Source: SZAS-79 sp964599095
GTDB taxonomy: Bacteria > Pseudomonadota > Gammaproteobacteria > Burkholderiales > SG8-39
NCBI GenBank assembly: GCA_964599095.1
Contig: CAZREB010000008.1
Coordinates: 124,001-188,000 of the forward strand
Length of the DNA stretch: 64,000 nt
Direction: 5' to 3'
Shown here: positions 17,477 through 25,755 of the stretch, piece by piece
How positions within the stretch are numbered: the stretch's first letter is position 1
How the letters are laid out: each line of letters opens with the position of its first letter
The notes under the pieces: model-generated
Databases searched by the model: none
Told to the model about the DNA's origin: nothing
The model's input: the letters and a program-made list of their open reading frames with translations, nothing else
Made by a program: the position numbers and the translations under genes

Positions 17477-19042
17477 CTACTTCTTCTTGCCGATCGATTG
17501 CGGCAGGATGAAGCCCGCCAGGTGCGGCTTGAAGTCGACCGAGGTCTTGTAGACCACCGGCTGGTAGAACTGGAACAGCGGCAGGATGTAGGCGTTGTCG
17601 GCGATCAGCTTGTTCGCCGCCTTGTAGCCGGCCATGCGCTTGGCCTCGTCCTTCTCGACGAAGAGCGCATTCAGGGCCGCGTCGACCTCGCCGCCCTTCC
17701 ACGAGGTATGCGGCGACTTGCTGTAGATCGCGGAACCCAGCGAGCTTTCCGGGTCGGCCGTCGAGTTGCCCCAGTTGTAGAAGGCCGCCGGCGCGAGCTT
17801 GTGCTGGGTGCGCAGCTCGAAGTGCTTGGCGATCTCGTACACCTCGATGTTCGCCTTGATGCCGACGCGGCGCCACATCTCGACGATCGCCTGCACCGTC
17901 TCGTAGTCCTTGGGCTTGTAGCCGCGCGTGGTCTGGATCGTGAACTCGACCGGCTTGGCGGGCGAGTAGCCCGACTTGGCGAGCAGCTCGGTGGCGAGCT
18001 TCGGGTCGTAGGGCGTGACGATCGATGCGTCGTAGCCCTTGTACTGCGGCGCGAGCAGCGTGTCGATCGCCTTGGCGTAGCCGCGCTGGATGCGCTCGAC
18101 GATCAGTTTCTTGTCGATCGCGTGCACCGCGGCCTTGCGCACGTTCGGGTCGCTCATGATGCCGACGTTGTTGAGGAAGATCATTGCGATGTCGGTGGTC
18201 GGGTGCGCGACACCCGCGAGGCCCGGCTTGGCCTTGAGGCGGTCGAATTCCTCCCACGGCATGTCGACCGCGAGGTCGGACGACCCACGCTCGATCTCGG
18301 CGATGCGCGTCGCGGCGTCGGTGGCGAACTTGAACACCACGGTGCCGTAGGCCGGCGCGCCGCCCCAGTAGCCCTTGTAGGCCTTGAGACGCAGGAACGA
18401 GCCCCGCTCGAACTGCTCGATCATGTACGGCCCGCAGCCCATCGGGGCCTTCTCGAAGCCTTCCTTGCCGACCTTCTCGTAATAGTGCGGCGGGATGAGG
18501 TAGCACCCGAGGAAGGTCAGGCGCTCGAGCATGTTGGCGCGCCAGGGCGTGACGTCGAAGGTCACGTTGTCGCCGGCGGTCTTGATGTTCTTGATGCTGG
18601 CGAAGATCGACTGCAGCGGGGCGGGCAGCGTAGCGAGGCGATTGAGGTTCCACGCCACGTCGGCCGGCGTCAGCGGCTTGCCGTCCTGCCAGGTGACGCC
18701 CTTGCGCACGCGCAGCGTGATCGCGCTCTTGTCGGCGTTCCAGCCGAACTGGTCGCAGACGCCGGGGGCGAGCGAGAGGTCCTCCTTTTGCACCACGTAC
18801 GGGTCGAAGATCGAGCGGAAGATGCTGGTGAGGCCCGGGCTGACCGACGAGGGGCCGGTGTTCGGGTCCCAGCTCGGCGGGCTGACGTTGTAGGCGATGG
18901 TCAGCGTGTCGCCGGCCTGCGCCCAGGCCTCGCGCGGCAGGAACTGCAGCGCCGGGAAGCCCAGCGCGGTGGCTGCGGCCGTGGCGCGGAGAAGGTCGCG
19001 CCGTGTCTTGAAACGGTTGTCGCTCGGGCGGTCTGCGGGCAT
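17477..19042 (-). CDS. Peptide ABC transporter substrate-binding protein (SBP family 5)
   Basis: A 521-aa family 5 solute-binding protein, first gene of the operon. The N-terminus has a twin-arginine-like signal (TRRDLLRATAAATALGFPAL, cleavage after AWAQ). The start is supported by GGAGG about ten bases ahead. Family landmarks include DLSLAPGVCDQFGWNADKSA, LRKGVTW-like RVRKGVTWQDGKPLT and NVRKAAVHAIDKK. It probably binds oligopeptides or related amides in the periplasm, but the ligand cannot be read. It faces the Rieske oxygenase across a 174-base divergent region. Confidence 0.92.
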   Translation of the reverse strand: MPADRPSDNRFKTRRDLLRATAAATALGFPALQFLPREAWAQAGDTLTIAYNVSPPSWDPNTGPSSVSPGLTSIFRSIFDPYVVQKEDLSLAPGVCDQFGWNADKSAITLRVRKGVTWQDGKPLTPADVAWNLNRLATLPAPLQSIFASIKNIKTAGDNVTFDVTPWRANMLERLTFLGCYLIPPHYYEKVGKEGFEKAPMGCGPYMIEQFERGSFLRLKAYKGYWGGAPAYGTVVFKFATDAATRIAEIERGSSDLAVDMPWEEFDRLKAKPGLAGVAHPTTDIAMIFLNNVGIMSDPNVRKAAVHAIDKKLIVERIQRGYAKAIDTLLAPQYKGYDASIVTPYDPKLATELLAKSGYSPAKPVEFTIQTTRGYKPKDYETVQAIVEMWRRVGIKANIEVYEIAKHFELRTQHKLAPAAFYNWGNSTADPESSLGSAIYSKSPHTSWKGGEVDAALNALFVEKDEAKRMAGYKAANKLIADNAYILPLFQFYQPVVYKTSVDFKPHLAGFILPQSIGKKK

Positions 19043-19134
19043 GGCTGCGATCCTCCGGTGGGGATGGGGGGTACGTTCGTCCTGCGGAATTGATTGCGCT
19101 TTTCAAGGATTGTGCCACGCATTCATTTACGCGA

Positions 19135-19150
19135 GAATCGGTCGCGATTC
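19135..19150. promoter_or_regulatory. 16-bp palindrome in divergent promoter region
   Basis: GAATCG-GTCG-CGATTC is a perfect 6-bp inverted repeat in the centre of the 174-base region between the peptide-binding protein gene and the oxygenase gene. Its place suggests an operator shared by both directions; no regulator gene adjoins it. Confidence 0.35.
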
Positions 19151-19216
19151 GCGTTTCGAAGCACGGGTCCGGTTCGCGGGCGCGTGCCGGCGGCAGTCTA
19201 CTGGCGAGGTTGGCAC

Positions 19217-20488
19217 ATGCATCACCCGCAGGCGGATGCGCTATTCCGCATCGAAGAGGGGAGCGGCCGCTTCCGGGTGGCGCGCACGACCTACACCGAT
19301 CCGGCGCTGCACGCGGCCGAGATGGAGGCGATCTTCGCCAAGTGCTGGCTGTTCGTCGGCCACGACTCCGAACTGGCGAACCCGAACGATTTCGTCACCC
19401 GCCGCATCGCCGGACGCCCGGTCATCTTCGTGCGCGACCGCGAGGGAACGGTAAGGTGCCTGCTCAACGTATGCCCGCACCGCGGCGCGCAGGTGTGCCG
19501 CCAGAAGAAAGGCAACGCCAAGCTGTTCAGCTGCATCTACCACGGCTGGGCGTTCGAGAGTTCCGGCCGCGTGATCAGCATCGCCGAGGCCGAGACCTAT
19601 CACCCGAAGTTCAACGAGGCCGGCCTGAACGACCTGCCGCCGGTGCCGCGGTTCGAGTGCTATCGCGGGTTGTGGTTCCTCAATTTCGATCCGCAGGCGG
19701 TGAGCCTGCACGACTACCTGGGGGGCGCGCGCGAGTACATCGACATCGTCATGGACCAGGCCCGGGAAGGCATGAAGGTGGTCGGCGAGATCCAGGAGTA
19801 CAGCGCCCGCGCCAACTGGAAGCTGCTGGCCGAGAACAGCACGGACATCCTGCACGTCACCACGCTGCACCCGACCTACCTCGACCTCGTCAAGACCAAT
19901 TCGGCCGGCACCATGGTGCGCGGCAAGGTGATCGGGCGCAGCATCGACCTGGGCAACGGCCACGCGGTGGTCGAGCGCGAGGCCTCGTACGGCCGGCCGA
20001 TCGCGCAGTGGATCCCGCTGTGGGGCGAGGAGGCGAGGGTCGAGATCGAGGCGATCCGCGCGCGCCTGGTGGCGAGCTACGGCGAGGAGCGCGCGCACCG
20101 CATGGCCACGCACGCCCGCAACCTGCTGATCTTCCCGAACCTCGTCATCAACGACATCATGTCGGTGACGCTGCGCACCTTCCAGCCGACTGCGGCCGAC
20201 TACATGGAAGTGAGCGTCTGGGCGATCGCCCCCGGCGAGGAGTTCGGCAGGCCGGCGCTCGCGCGGCGCCTGACCAATTTCCTCGAGTTCCTCGGCCCCG
20301 GCGGGTTCGCGACGCCCGACGACATCGAGGCGCTGGAGTCCTGCCAGCGGTCGTTCGCCGCGAGCCGCGAGGCGCCGTGGAACGACTTCTCCAAGGGGCT
20401 GGGCCGCGAGCCGGATGCCACCGACGACCTGCCGCAACGCATCTTCTGGCGGCATTGGCGGGACCGGATGATGAACAGGGCCGGCTAG
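19217..20488 (+). CDS. Rieske ring-hydroxylating oxygenase, alpha subunit
   Basis: The start ATG at 19217 is preceded by GAGGT; the longer reading adds 41 residues without family features. The 423-aa protein has the Rieske motif CPH (86-88) and CIYH (106-109) and the mononuclear iron ligands Asp210-x2-His213-x4-His218 in ENSTDILHVTTLH. It is the catalytic subunit of an aromatic-ring dioxygenase. The beta subunit follows four bases after the stop and an SDR lies nearby. No ferredoxin or reductase gene is close, so electrons must come from proteins encoded elsewhere. Confidence 0.92.
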   Translation: MHHPQADALFRIEEGSGRFRVARTTYTDPALHAAEMEAIFAKCWLFVGHDSELANPNDFVTRRIAGRPVIFVRDREGTVRCLLNVCPHRGAQVCRQKKGNAKLFSCIYHGWAFESSGRVISIAEAETYHPKFNEAGLNDLPPVPRFECYRGLWFLNFDPQAVSLHDYLGGAREYIDIVMDQAREGMKVVGEIQEYSARANWKLLAENSTDILHVTTLHPTYLDLVKTNSAGTMVRGKVIGRSIDLGNGHAVVEREASYGRPIAQWIPLWGEEARVEIEAIRARLVASYGEERAHRMATHARNLLIFPNLVINDIMSVTLRTFQPTAADYMEVSVWAIAPGEEFGRPALARRLTNFLEFLGPGGFATPDDIEALESCQRSFAASREAPWNDFSKGLGREPDATDDLPQRIFWRHWRDRMMNRAG

Positions 20489-20491
20489 CCG

Positions 20492-20986
20492 ATGGGCCTG
20501 CTCGAATCGCTGACCCGGCCCGAGGCCGAGGATTTCCTGATCCACGAGGCCTCGCTGCTCAACGAATGGCGGCTGGAGGAGTGGCGCGCGCTGTTCACCG
20601 ACGAGTGCCGCTACCTCGTGCCGAACATGAACGGCGACCCCTACGCGCCGCCCGAATCCTCGCTCTACCTGATCGCCGACGACGGCCATCACCTGACCGA
20701 ACGGGTCAAGCGCCTGGGCAAGAAGAGCGCGCACGCCGAGTATCCGCGTTCGCGCACCCGCCGGCTGATCAGCAACGTGAGGTTCCTGGAGCGCAATGCC
20801 GGCATGGTCAAGGTCGAGAGCAGCTTCATCACCTTTCGCGCCGGCCAGGGCGTGACCGACACCTTCTTCGGCCACCACGAGCACCGCCTGGTCGAGCAGG
20901 ACGGCGCGCTGCGCATCCGCGAGAAGCGCACGATCCTGGGCATGGAAGCGCTGCGTCCGCAGGGACGCCTGTCGATCATCGTTTGA
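20492..20986 (+). CDS. Ring-hydroxylating dioxygenase, beta subunit
   Basis: A 164-aa protein of the NTF2/SnoaL-like dioxygenase beta family. It opens with EDFLIHEASLLNEWRLEEWR, has LFTDECRYLVP and the characteristic RTRRLISNVRFLE, and ends ILGMEALRPQGRLSIIV. The subunit is structural in alpha3beta3 oxygenases. It is translated just after the alpha gene. A palindromic repeat copy lies 11 bases past its stop. Confidence 0.9.
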   Translation: MGLLESLTRPEAEDFLIHEASLLNEWRLEEWRALFTDECRYLVPNMNGDPYAPPESSLYLIADDGHHLTERVKRLGKKSAHAEYPRSRTRRLISNVRFLERNAGMVKVESSFITFRAGQGVTDTFFGHHEHRLVEQDGALRIREKRTILGMEALRPQGRLSIIV

Positions 20987-20996
20987 GCACGAAGAG

Positions 20997-21030
20997 AACA
21001 GGGGAACCCATGTTCCCCCGTACCCCCTCC
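20997..21030 (+). repeat. Palindromic dispersed repeat, copy 2
   Basis: Same family as 1192-1226, with one base fewer in the tail and one base changed in the palindrome centre (GGGGAACCCATGTTCCCC). It fills most of the gap between the oxygenase beta gene and the SDR gene, in the same direction as both. Confidence 0.85.
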
Positions 21031-21044
21031 TGAAAGGAACACCT

Positions 21045-21866
21045 ATGAAAGGGATCAGCGGCCGGGTGGCCATCGTGACCGGCGGCGCCGGCGGGATCGG
21101 CGCGGGACTCGTGCGGGCGTTTACGGCCGCGGGCGCAAAGGTCGTCTCGGCCGATGTCCTCGAAGAGCAGGGGGCGGCGCTTGCGCAGGAAGTCGGCGTC
21201 AATTGCGCGTTCCAGCGCACCGACCTGCGCAGCGACGCGGACATCGAGGCGCTGGTCGCGTTCGCAGTCGGGAAATTCGGCGGCATCGATTTCCTCGTCA
21301 ACTCGGCCTGCACCTACGCGGACAAGGGCGCCGAAGCCGACCGCGCCGGGTGGATGACCGGCTTCGACATCAACCTGTTCGGCGGCATCGTCCTGATGCA
21401 GAAGGCGCTGCCTTACCTGTCCAAGTCCTCGTGGCCTTGCATCGTCAATTTCAGCAGCGAGGCGGCGCACGTCGGGCTGCCTTCGCGCTGGGTCTACCCG
21501 GCCACCAAGGCGGCGATCGAGCAGGTGACGCGCAGCCAGGCGATGGACCTCGCGGTGCACGGTATCCGCGTCAACGCGGTGATGCCGGGATGGACCGCCA
21601 AGCCCTGGCAGGCGGTCGCGCCCAAGGAGACGCAGGAGCAATATGCCTACTGGGGCAAGCGCCTGCACATGCTCGGTCGCGTCGGGCGCATGGAAGAAGT
21701 GACCGACGCGGTGCTGTTCCTGTGCTCGGAACACGCCGGGTTCATGACCGGAAGCTGCCTGCGGGTCGACGGCGGCCACAGCGCCATGGGACCGCAGGGG
21801 CGCGATGTGGTACTGCCGACCACCCTGCGAAAAGGGACGGCGGCGGCGCAGCCGAAGGAGGCATGA
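21045..21866 (+). CDS. SDR family oxidoreductase, possible dihydrodiol dehydrogenase
   Basis: A 273-aa classical short-chain dehydrogenase with TGGAGGIG at 12-19, Asp60, Ser137/138, Tyr151 and Lys155 (YPATK). The usual NNAG is NSAC here. A C-terminal extension after GGHSAMGPQGRD is rich in basic residues. In aromatic pathways an SDR downstream of a Rieske dioxygenase often oxidises the cis-dihydrodiol; that role is inferred from position only. Preceded by GAAAGGAA. Confidence 0.85.
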   Translation: MKGISGRVAIVTGGAGGIGAGLVRAFTAAGAKVVSADVLEEQGAALAQEVGVNCAFQRTDLRSDADIEALVAFAVGKFGGIDFLVNSACTYADKGAEADRAGWMTGFDINLFGGIVLMQKALPYLSKSSWPCIVNFSSEAAHVGLPSRWVYPATKAAIEQVTRSQAMDLAVHGIRVNAVMPGWTAKPWQAVAPKETQEQYAYWGKRLHMLGRVGRMEEVTDAVLFLCSEHAGFMTGSCLRVDGGHSAMGPQGRDVVLPTTLRKGTAAAQPKEA

Positions 21867-21871
21867 TCGAA

Positions 21872-21938
21872 TTTGCAGTTGAATGAATCTCGTGCCCGAA
21901 AGAGTCTTGGTTTTATTTGCAGTTAATCGAATCTCATG
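21872..21938 (+). repeat. Imperfect 23-base direct repeat pair
   Basis: Two similar 23-base units, TTTGCAGTTGAATGAATCTC(GTG) at 21872-21894 and TTTGCAGTTAATCGAATCTC(ATG) at 21916-21938, lie between the SDR stop and the large hairpin. The second unit runs into the left arm of the hairpin. Confidence 0.6.
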
Positions 21939-22001
21939 AGTTTGCGTAGCTTGATCGTTTGCGCGAACGCGCAAACGAAGAAACTACGCAAACTCATGAG
22001 A
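21932..22001. repeat. Nested perfect inverted repeats (70-base hairpin)
   Basis: Outer arms TCTCATGAGTTTGCGTAG (21932-21949) and CTACGCAAACTCATGAGA (21984-22001) are perfect 18-base complements. Inside, CGTTTGCGCG (21956-21965) and CGCGCAAACG (21968-21977) are another perfect 10-base pair with a 2-base centre. The whole can fold into one long stem with small internal loops. It is intergenic, between the SDR and a Bug receptor gene. It could be a mobile-element remnant, a REP-like unit or a strong transcription block; no T-run follows. Confidence 0.8.
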
Positions 22002-22053
22002 CCTGATTTTCACAACGAAGAGCGGTGCCTCTATCGCCGCCAGGAGGGTTGAC

Positions 22054-23168
22054 ATGTCTATGGTTCGCTTTTTCGCCGCACTTTGTTTTTCTTTCGCAAC
22101 ATCCGCGGTCTTCGCCCAAGCCTTCCCCTCGAAACCGGTCACGATGATCGTGCCTTTCCCNNNNNNNNNNNNNNNNNNNNNNNNNNNNNNNNNNNNNNNN
22201 NNNNNNNNNNNNNNNNNNNNNNNNNNNNNNNNNNNNNNNNNNNNNNNNNNNNNNNNNNNNCGGTCTTCGCCCAAGCCTTCCCCTCGAAACCGGTCACGAT
22301 GATCGTGCCTTTCCCGCCCGGCGGATCGGTCGATGCGGTGGCGCGGCAGGTGGGCACAGGCCTGGCCAAGTACCTCGGCCAGGGCGTCGTGGTCGAGAAC
22401 AAGGTCGGCGCCGGCGGCACGATCGGCTCGGGCTACGTGGCCAAGGCGCCGCCGGACGGCTACACGATCCTGCTAGGCACGACGAGCGCGCTGGCGGTGT
22501 CGCCCGCGACCTACAAGAACGTGCCCTACGACCCGCTGACGTCGTTCGTCCCGATCATCGAGGTCACGCGCGGCCCGTTCGTGCTTTCGGTCAAGAACTC
22601 GCTGCCGGTCAATAACGTGAAGGAGCTCGTGGAACTCGCCAAGGCGAACCCGGGCAAGCTGAATTCCGGCTCGGCCGGTCAGGGGAGCGTGCATCACCTC
22701 GCGCTCGAGCTGTTCAAGCAGGTGGCGGGGATCAACATCGTGCACGTGCCCTACAAGGGCGGTGCCCCGGCGTGGACCGCGGTGATCGCCGGCGACATCG
22801 ACATGCTTTTCGACAGCATGCCCGGGCCGTACATGTTCCAGGGCCGCGCCAAGCCGCTCGCGGTGGCCGGGCCGCAGCGGCTGCCCGGGCTGCCGAACGT
22901 GCCGACCTTCGCCGAGCAGGGCTTCCCCGGCGTCGAGACGGTGTTCTTCTGGGCGATGCTCGCGCCGGCCGGCACGCCCGCCGACGTTGTCGCCAAGCTG
23001 AACTCCGCACTGGGGCAGGCCTTGCGCGACCCGGGCGTGCGCGCCGAATTCGGCAAGCAAAGCATGGAGACCTCGCCGGGCACGCAGGAGGAGATCGCGC
23101 GCTTCATGGCAGCCGAGATCCCGCGCTGGAAGCAGGTAGTCCAAAAGGCCGGGCTCAGGCCGGACTAG
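22054..23168 (+). CDS. Bug/TctC family solute receptor, split by assembly gap
   Basis: Start ATG 22054 follows AGGAGGG. The signal peptide ends at FAQAFPSKPV. The 100-N gap (22161-22260) falls after codon 35, and the bases before and after the gap are the same 55 bases. Removing one copy plus the Ns gives an unbroken 319-aa protein with IVPFPPGGSVDAVARQVG, VENKVGAGGTIGSG and PPDGYT, the tripartite-tricarboxylate receptor fold. Ligand unknown. As printed, the frame shifts across the gap, which is an artefact. No TctA/TctB membrane genes adjoin. Confidence 0.9.
22161..22260. other. Assembly gap (100 N) with duplicated flanks
   Basis: Exactly 100 Ns separate two identical 55-base segments (22106-22160 and 22261-22315). 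This is what a scaffolder leaves when two contigs overlap by one k-mer but are joined with a placeholder. The true sequence most likely has the 55 bases once and no insert. Confidence 0.9.
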
Positions 23169-23256
23169 GCGGCGGGCGGTCGTGTGGGCCTCCGCGCGTC
23201 AAGGACGCGCGGACGGCGATGGTGTAGGCTCGCGCGGAAAAATAACGAGTGAGCCC

Positions 23257-23805
23257 ATGAAGTTTTCCGCCAGCACCCTCAGTCTCGAATATCGCCTCGC
23301 CTACCGGTTCTCCATGCTCGCGGCGCAGGTCACGCGATGCACGAGCGACCTTTACCGAAAGCACGGCCTTTCGGTCGGCGGGTGGAGGACGCTCTCGATC
23401 ATCGGCCGGTACGAGCCGATCCACCCGAGCGGCATCGCCGCGCGCACCAGCGTCGACGCCGACAAGGTGACGCGCGCGGTCGACCGGCTGGTGGCCAACG
23501 GGCTGGTAGCGCGCAAGACCGACCCGCGCGATCGCCGCCGCATCGTCATCACGCTCACCGCGCGCGGGCGGCGCGTTTACGGCGAGATCGACCGGGTGCG
23601 GCGCATTGCCGAAGAGAAACTCCAGAGCGTGCTTACGCAGGACGAGGTTGCGCGGTTCTATGCCGCGCTCGGCAAGCTCGAGGCGCAGGCGATGCGCATC
23701 TTCCCGACCCGGGGGTCGTGGCGCGCCCTCCTGGACGGCGCGAAGGGTACAAGGACCGCCGGGCCTGCGCGCGCCGGGCGCCGCAAGGCCGCTGCCGCCC
23801 GATGA
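23257..23805 (+). CDS. MarR family transcriptional regulator
   Basis: The ATG at 23257 (MKFSASTLSLEYRL) is chosen; upstream in-frame residues resemble non-coding sequence. The 182-aa protein has the winged-helix core GLSVGGWRTLSIIGRYEPIH, RTSVDADKVTRAVDRLVANG and the wing KTDPRDRRRIVITLTARGRR. The C-terminal tail is Ala/Arg-rich. Its stop overlaps the start of the next gene (ATGA), so it probably controls that gene and perhaps the upstream Bug receptor in response to an aromatic or sugar-acid ligand; this is inference. Confidence 0.9.
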   Translation: MKFSASTLSLEYRLAYRFSMLAAQVTRCTSDLYRKHGLSVGGWRTLSIIGRYEPIHPSGIAARTSVDADKVTRAVDRLVANGLVARKTDPRDRRRIVITLTARGRRVYGEIDRVRRIAEEKLQSVLTQDEVARFYAALGKLEAQAMRIFPTRGSWRALLDGAKGTRTAGPARAGRRKAAAAR

Positions 23806-24647
23806 AGACCGTGCTGGTCACCGGTGCGTCCGGCGATGTCGGGACGCACCTGCGGCGCGAGCTGGCCGGGCGCTACAAGTTGCGCCTGTCGGACCTGCGG
23901 CCGCTCAGGGACAAGGCGAAGTCGGAGACATTTGCAAAAGCCGATATTTCGCGGATGGCCGATGCGTTGCGGATCACCAAGGGCGTGGACGCGGTCGTGC
24001 ACCTCGGCGGCTACTCGGTGGAAGGCCCGTGGGAGGCCATCCTGCAGGCCAACATCGTCGGCTGCTACAACATGTTCGAGGCGGCGCGCCGGAACGGCGT
24101 GAAGCGCTTCCTGTTCGCCACCAGCAACCATGCGGTGGGTTTCTACCCGCGCACCCGGAAGATCGACCACACGGTCTACATCAAGCCCGACGGCCGCTAT
24201 GGCGTGTCGAAAGTCTTCGGCGAGGCGCTCGGCAGCCTCTATGCGGACAAGTACGGCATGGAGGTCTTCCTGATGCGCATCGGCAACGTGAACGCCAGGC
24301 CGATCGACAAGCGCAGGCTGTCGATCGTCTTCACGCCGCGCGACCTCGCGCAACTGGTGTCGATCGGCATCGACCGCCCGGGGATCCGGTTCGAGATCGT
24401 CTACGGCGTCTCGGGCAATACGCGCTCGTGGTACGACAATTCGAACGCCTACCGCCTGGGCTACAGGCCGCAGGACGACAGCGAGGCGTATGCCGCGGAA
24501 ATCCTCGCGCGCAACGAAAAGGAGCACCCGGTCGGCGCGCTTTACCAGGGCGGCGCCTTCACTCACGTCGAGTCGGTGCCGAACCCCGCGCCGCTGCCGG
24601 GCAAGGCGGCGAAGAGGAAAGTGGCGAAGAAGAAGGCAAGAAATTAG
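23802..24647 (+). CDS. NAD-dependent epimerase/dehydratase, uronate-dehydrogenase-like
   Basis: A 281-aa extended SDR with nucleotide-binding GASGDVG (8-14), the active-site pair Tyr133/Lys137 in RYGVSKVFGE and a Ser in FATSNHAVGFYP. The SNHAVGFY and MRIGNVNARP segments resemble uronate dehydrogenases that oxidise glucuronate or galacturonate to aldarolactones. The tail after GKAAKRKVAKKK is unusually Lys-rich. Translationally coupled to the MarR gene. Another sugar or hydroxy-acid dehydrogenation is possible. Confidence 0.8.
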   Translation: MKTVLVTGASGDVGTHLRRELAGRYKLRLSDLRPLRDKAKSETFAKADISRMADALRITKGVDAVVHLGGYSVEGPWEAILQANIVGCYNMFEAARRNGVKRFLFATSNHAVGFYPRTRKIDHTVYIKPDGRYGVSKVFGEALGSLYADKYGMEVFLMRIGNVNARPIDKRRLSIVFTPRDLAQLVSIGIDRPGIRFEIVYGVSGNTRSWYDNSNAYRLGYRPQDDSEAYAAEILARNEKEHPVGALYQGGAFTHVESVPNPAPLPGKAAKRKVAKKKARN

Positions 24648-24663
24648 AGGGGCCAAAATTTGA

Positions 24664-24785
24664 GGGGCCAGGCTCGATTTTTCCTTGAGCCCTTGGATTC
24701 GCGACCGCCGACGCGAAAAATCGAACCTGGCCCCTATTTAACGAGGGCCTCAAGGAAAAATCGAGCCTGGCCCCTATTTAACGAA
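24664..24785. repeat. Cluster of GGGGCCAGG repeats (three units)
   Basis: Unit A (24664-24689, GGGGCCAGGCTCGATTTTTC...) is the exact 26-base reverse complement of the first part of unit C (24749-24774). Unit B (24714-24743) and unit C share a 30-base segment with one mismatch, both reading GAAAAATCG, a purine, then CCTGGCCCC and TATTTAACGA. A partial unit precedes A at 24647. Together they can form a long hairpin between two converging genes and could act as a two-way terminator. The stop codon of the alpha/beta hydrolase gene lies within unit C. Confidence 0.8.
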
Positions 24786-25602
24786 GGGCGGCGGCGAAGC
24801 TCTCGAGCAGCGCGTTCACCTTGGCCGGCGCCTCGACCTGGGGGAAATGGCCGACGCCCGGGACGATCTCGATGCGTGCGCCGGGCGCCCGCGACTTCAC
24901 GAGGTCGAGCCACGGCGAGCTCTGGTTCTGCGACAGGGACACCCGGATCCGCTCGGCGTTCATGGTGGTGCTCTGGATGACCATCAGCGGCACGCGCACC
25001 GCGGCGAGCGCGGCTTCCATGCGCCGCGCATCCCATCCCACCATGCGCGGGAACAGGGTGCCGCCGATTTCGGAGCGCAATTGCAGCGCCCGCTCCAGGA
25101 TCGAGGCCTTCAGTTTCGGGTCGCTCGACACGACGAACATCTCGTCGAAGAGGCGGCGCGCGAAAACGCCGTAGCCGGTGGCCCGCAACTGCTCGTTCAT
25201 GACCCGCTCGGCCACCACCGGGTCGCCGAACCCCAGGCGGCTGCCGTCGATCAGCACGATCCCGGCCGCCCGCTCCGGCGCGTAGAGGTAGGCCTGCAGC
25301 ACGGCGCGGCAGCCCATGCTGTGGCCGACCAGGATCGCCGGCGGGAACTTGAGCTCGCCCAGCAGGGCGGCGACGTCGGTGCCGTAGGTTTCGATCGAGC
25401 AGTCGCGCGAATCGCCCGGCGTATCGCCATGGCCGCGCAGGTCGCAGGCCACGACCGAGTTCGTTGCCTTGAAGTGGTCGAGCTGCGCCTGCCAGTCTTC
25501 GTGCGTGCAGGCAAACCCGTGGACGAACACGATCGGCGGATTTCCCTGGCCTGCGAGTACATAGTGCATTCGACCGCTGCCCCTTGAGGTACTTGCGGCC
25601 AT
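24778..25602 (-). CDS. Alpha/beta-fold hydrolase
   Basis: Start taken at the ATG of MAASTSRGSG (25602), giving 274 aa; an upstream start at 25644 is also open, so the 5' end is uncertain. The nucleophile is Ser95 in GHSMG, the oxyanion HGF is at 28-30 and the catalytic His is in PGVGHFPQVE near the C-terminus. Length and motifs fit a small-molecule esterase, lactonase or dienelactone-type hydrolase. The last codon and TAA stop lie in a repeat unit shared with the opposite side of the intergenic gap. Confidence 0.85.
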   Translation of the reverse strand: MAASTSRGSGRMHYVLAGQGNPPIVFVHGFACTHEDWQAQLDHFKATNSVVACDLRGHGDTPGDSRDCSIETYGTDVAALLGELKFPPAILVGHSMGCRAVLQAYLYAPERAAGIVLIDGSRLGFGDPVVAERVMNEQLRATGYGVFARRLFDEMFVVSSDPKLKASILERALQLRSEIGGTLFPRMVGWDARRMEAALAAVRVPLMVIQSTTMNAERIRVSLSQNQSSPWLDLVKSRAPGARIEIVPGVGHFPQVEAPAKVNALLESFAAALR

Positions 25603-25672
25603 ATTACGCCTTCGACGCGGATTGGACCCGCCGTCCCTGGCCACGCAGGACCGATCGGGGCCGATCGGGCCA

Positions 25673-25706
25673 GGAGGGGTAACGGGGGAACCTGGGTTCC
25701 CCTGTT
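25673..25706 (-). repeat. Palindromic dispersed repeat, copy 3
   Basis: Reverse-strand copy of the 1192-1226 family with the full 8-bp palindrome. It is followed six bases on by copy 4, making a tandem pair between the hydrolase and DUF4340 genes. Confidence 0.85.
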
Positions 25707-25712
25707 CATGTC

Positions 25713-25746
25713 GAGAGGGTAACGGGGGAACCTGGGTTCCCCTGTT
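25713..25746 (-). repeat. Palindromic dispersed repeat, copy 4
   Basis: Second reverse-strand copy, nearly identical to copy 3. It lies about ten bases past the DUF4340 stop, in the same direction as that gene. Confidence 0.85.
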
Positions 25747-25755
25747 CCGGGAGAT

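Noticed and set aside
14721..19118. A 1465-codon open frame through the Opp operon
   Set aside because: Only its last 295 codons are the OppD-like gene. The rest is antiphase to OppC, OppB and OppA, open only because of high GC, and shows low-complexity Arg/Ala/Pro composition.
19241..21313. Long minus-strand frame opposite the oxygenase and SDR genes
   Set aside because: Mirror frame of strongly conserved plus-strand genes, without family motifs.
22083..22260. Reading frames running through the N block
   Set aside because: The gap is an assembly placeholder; frames across it have no meaning.
24647..24785. CRISPR-like repeats at the GGGGCCAGG cluster
   Set aside because: Units are in opposite orientations with unequal spacing and no unique spacers.
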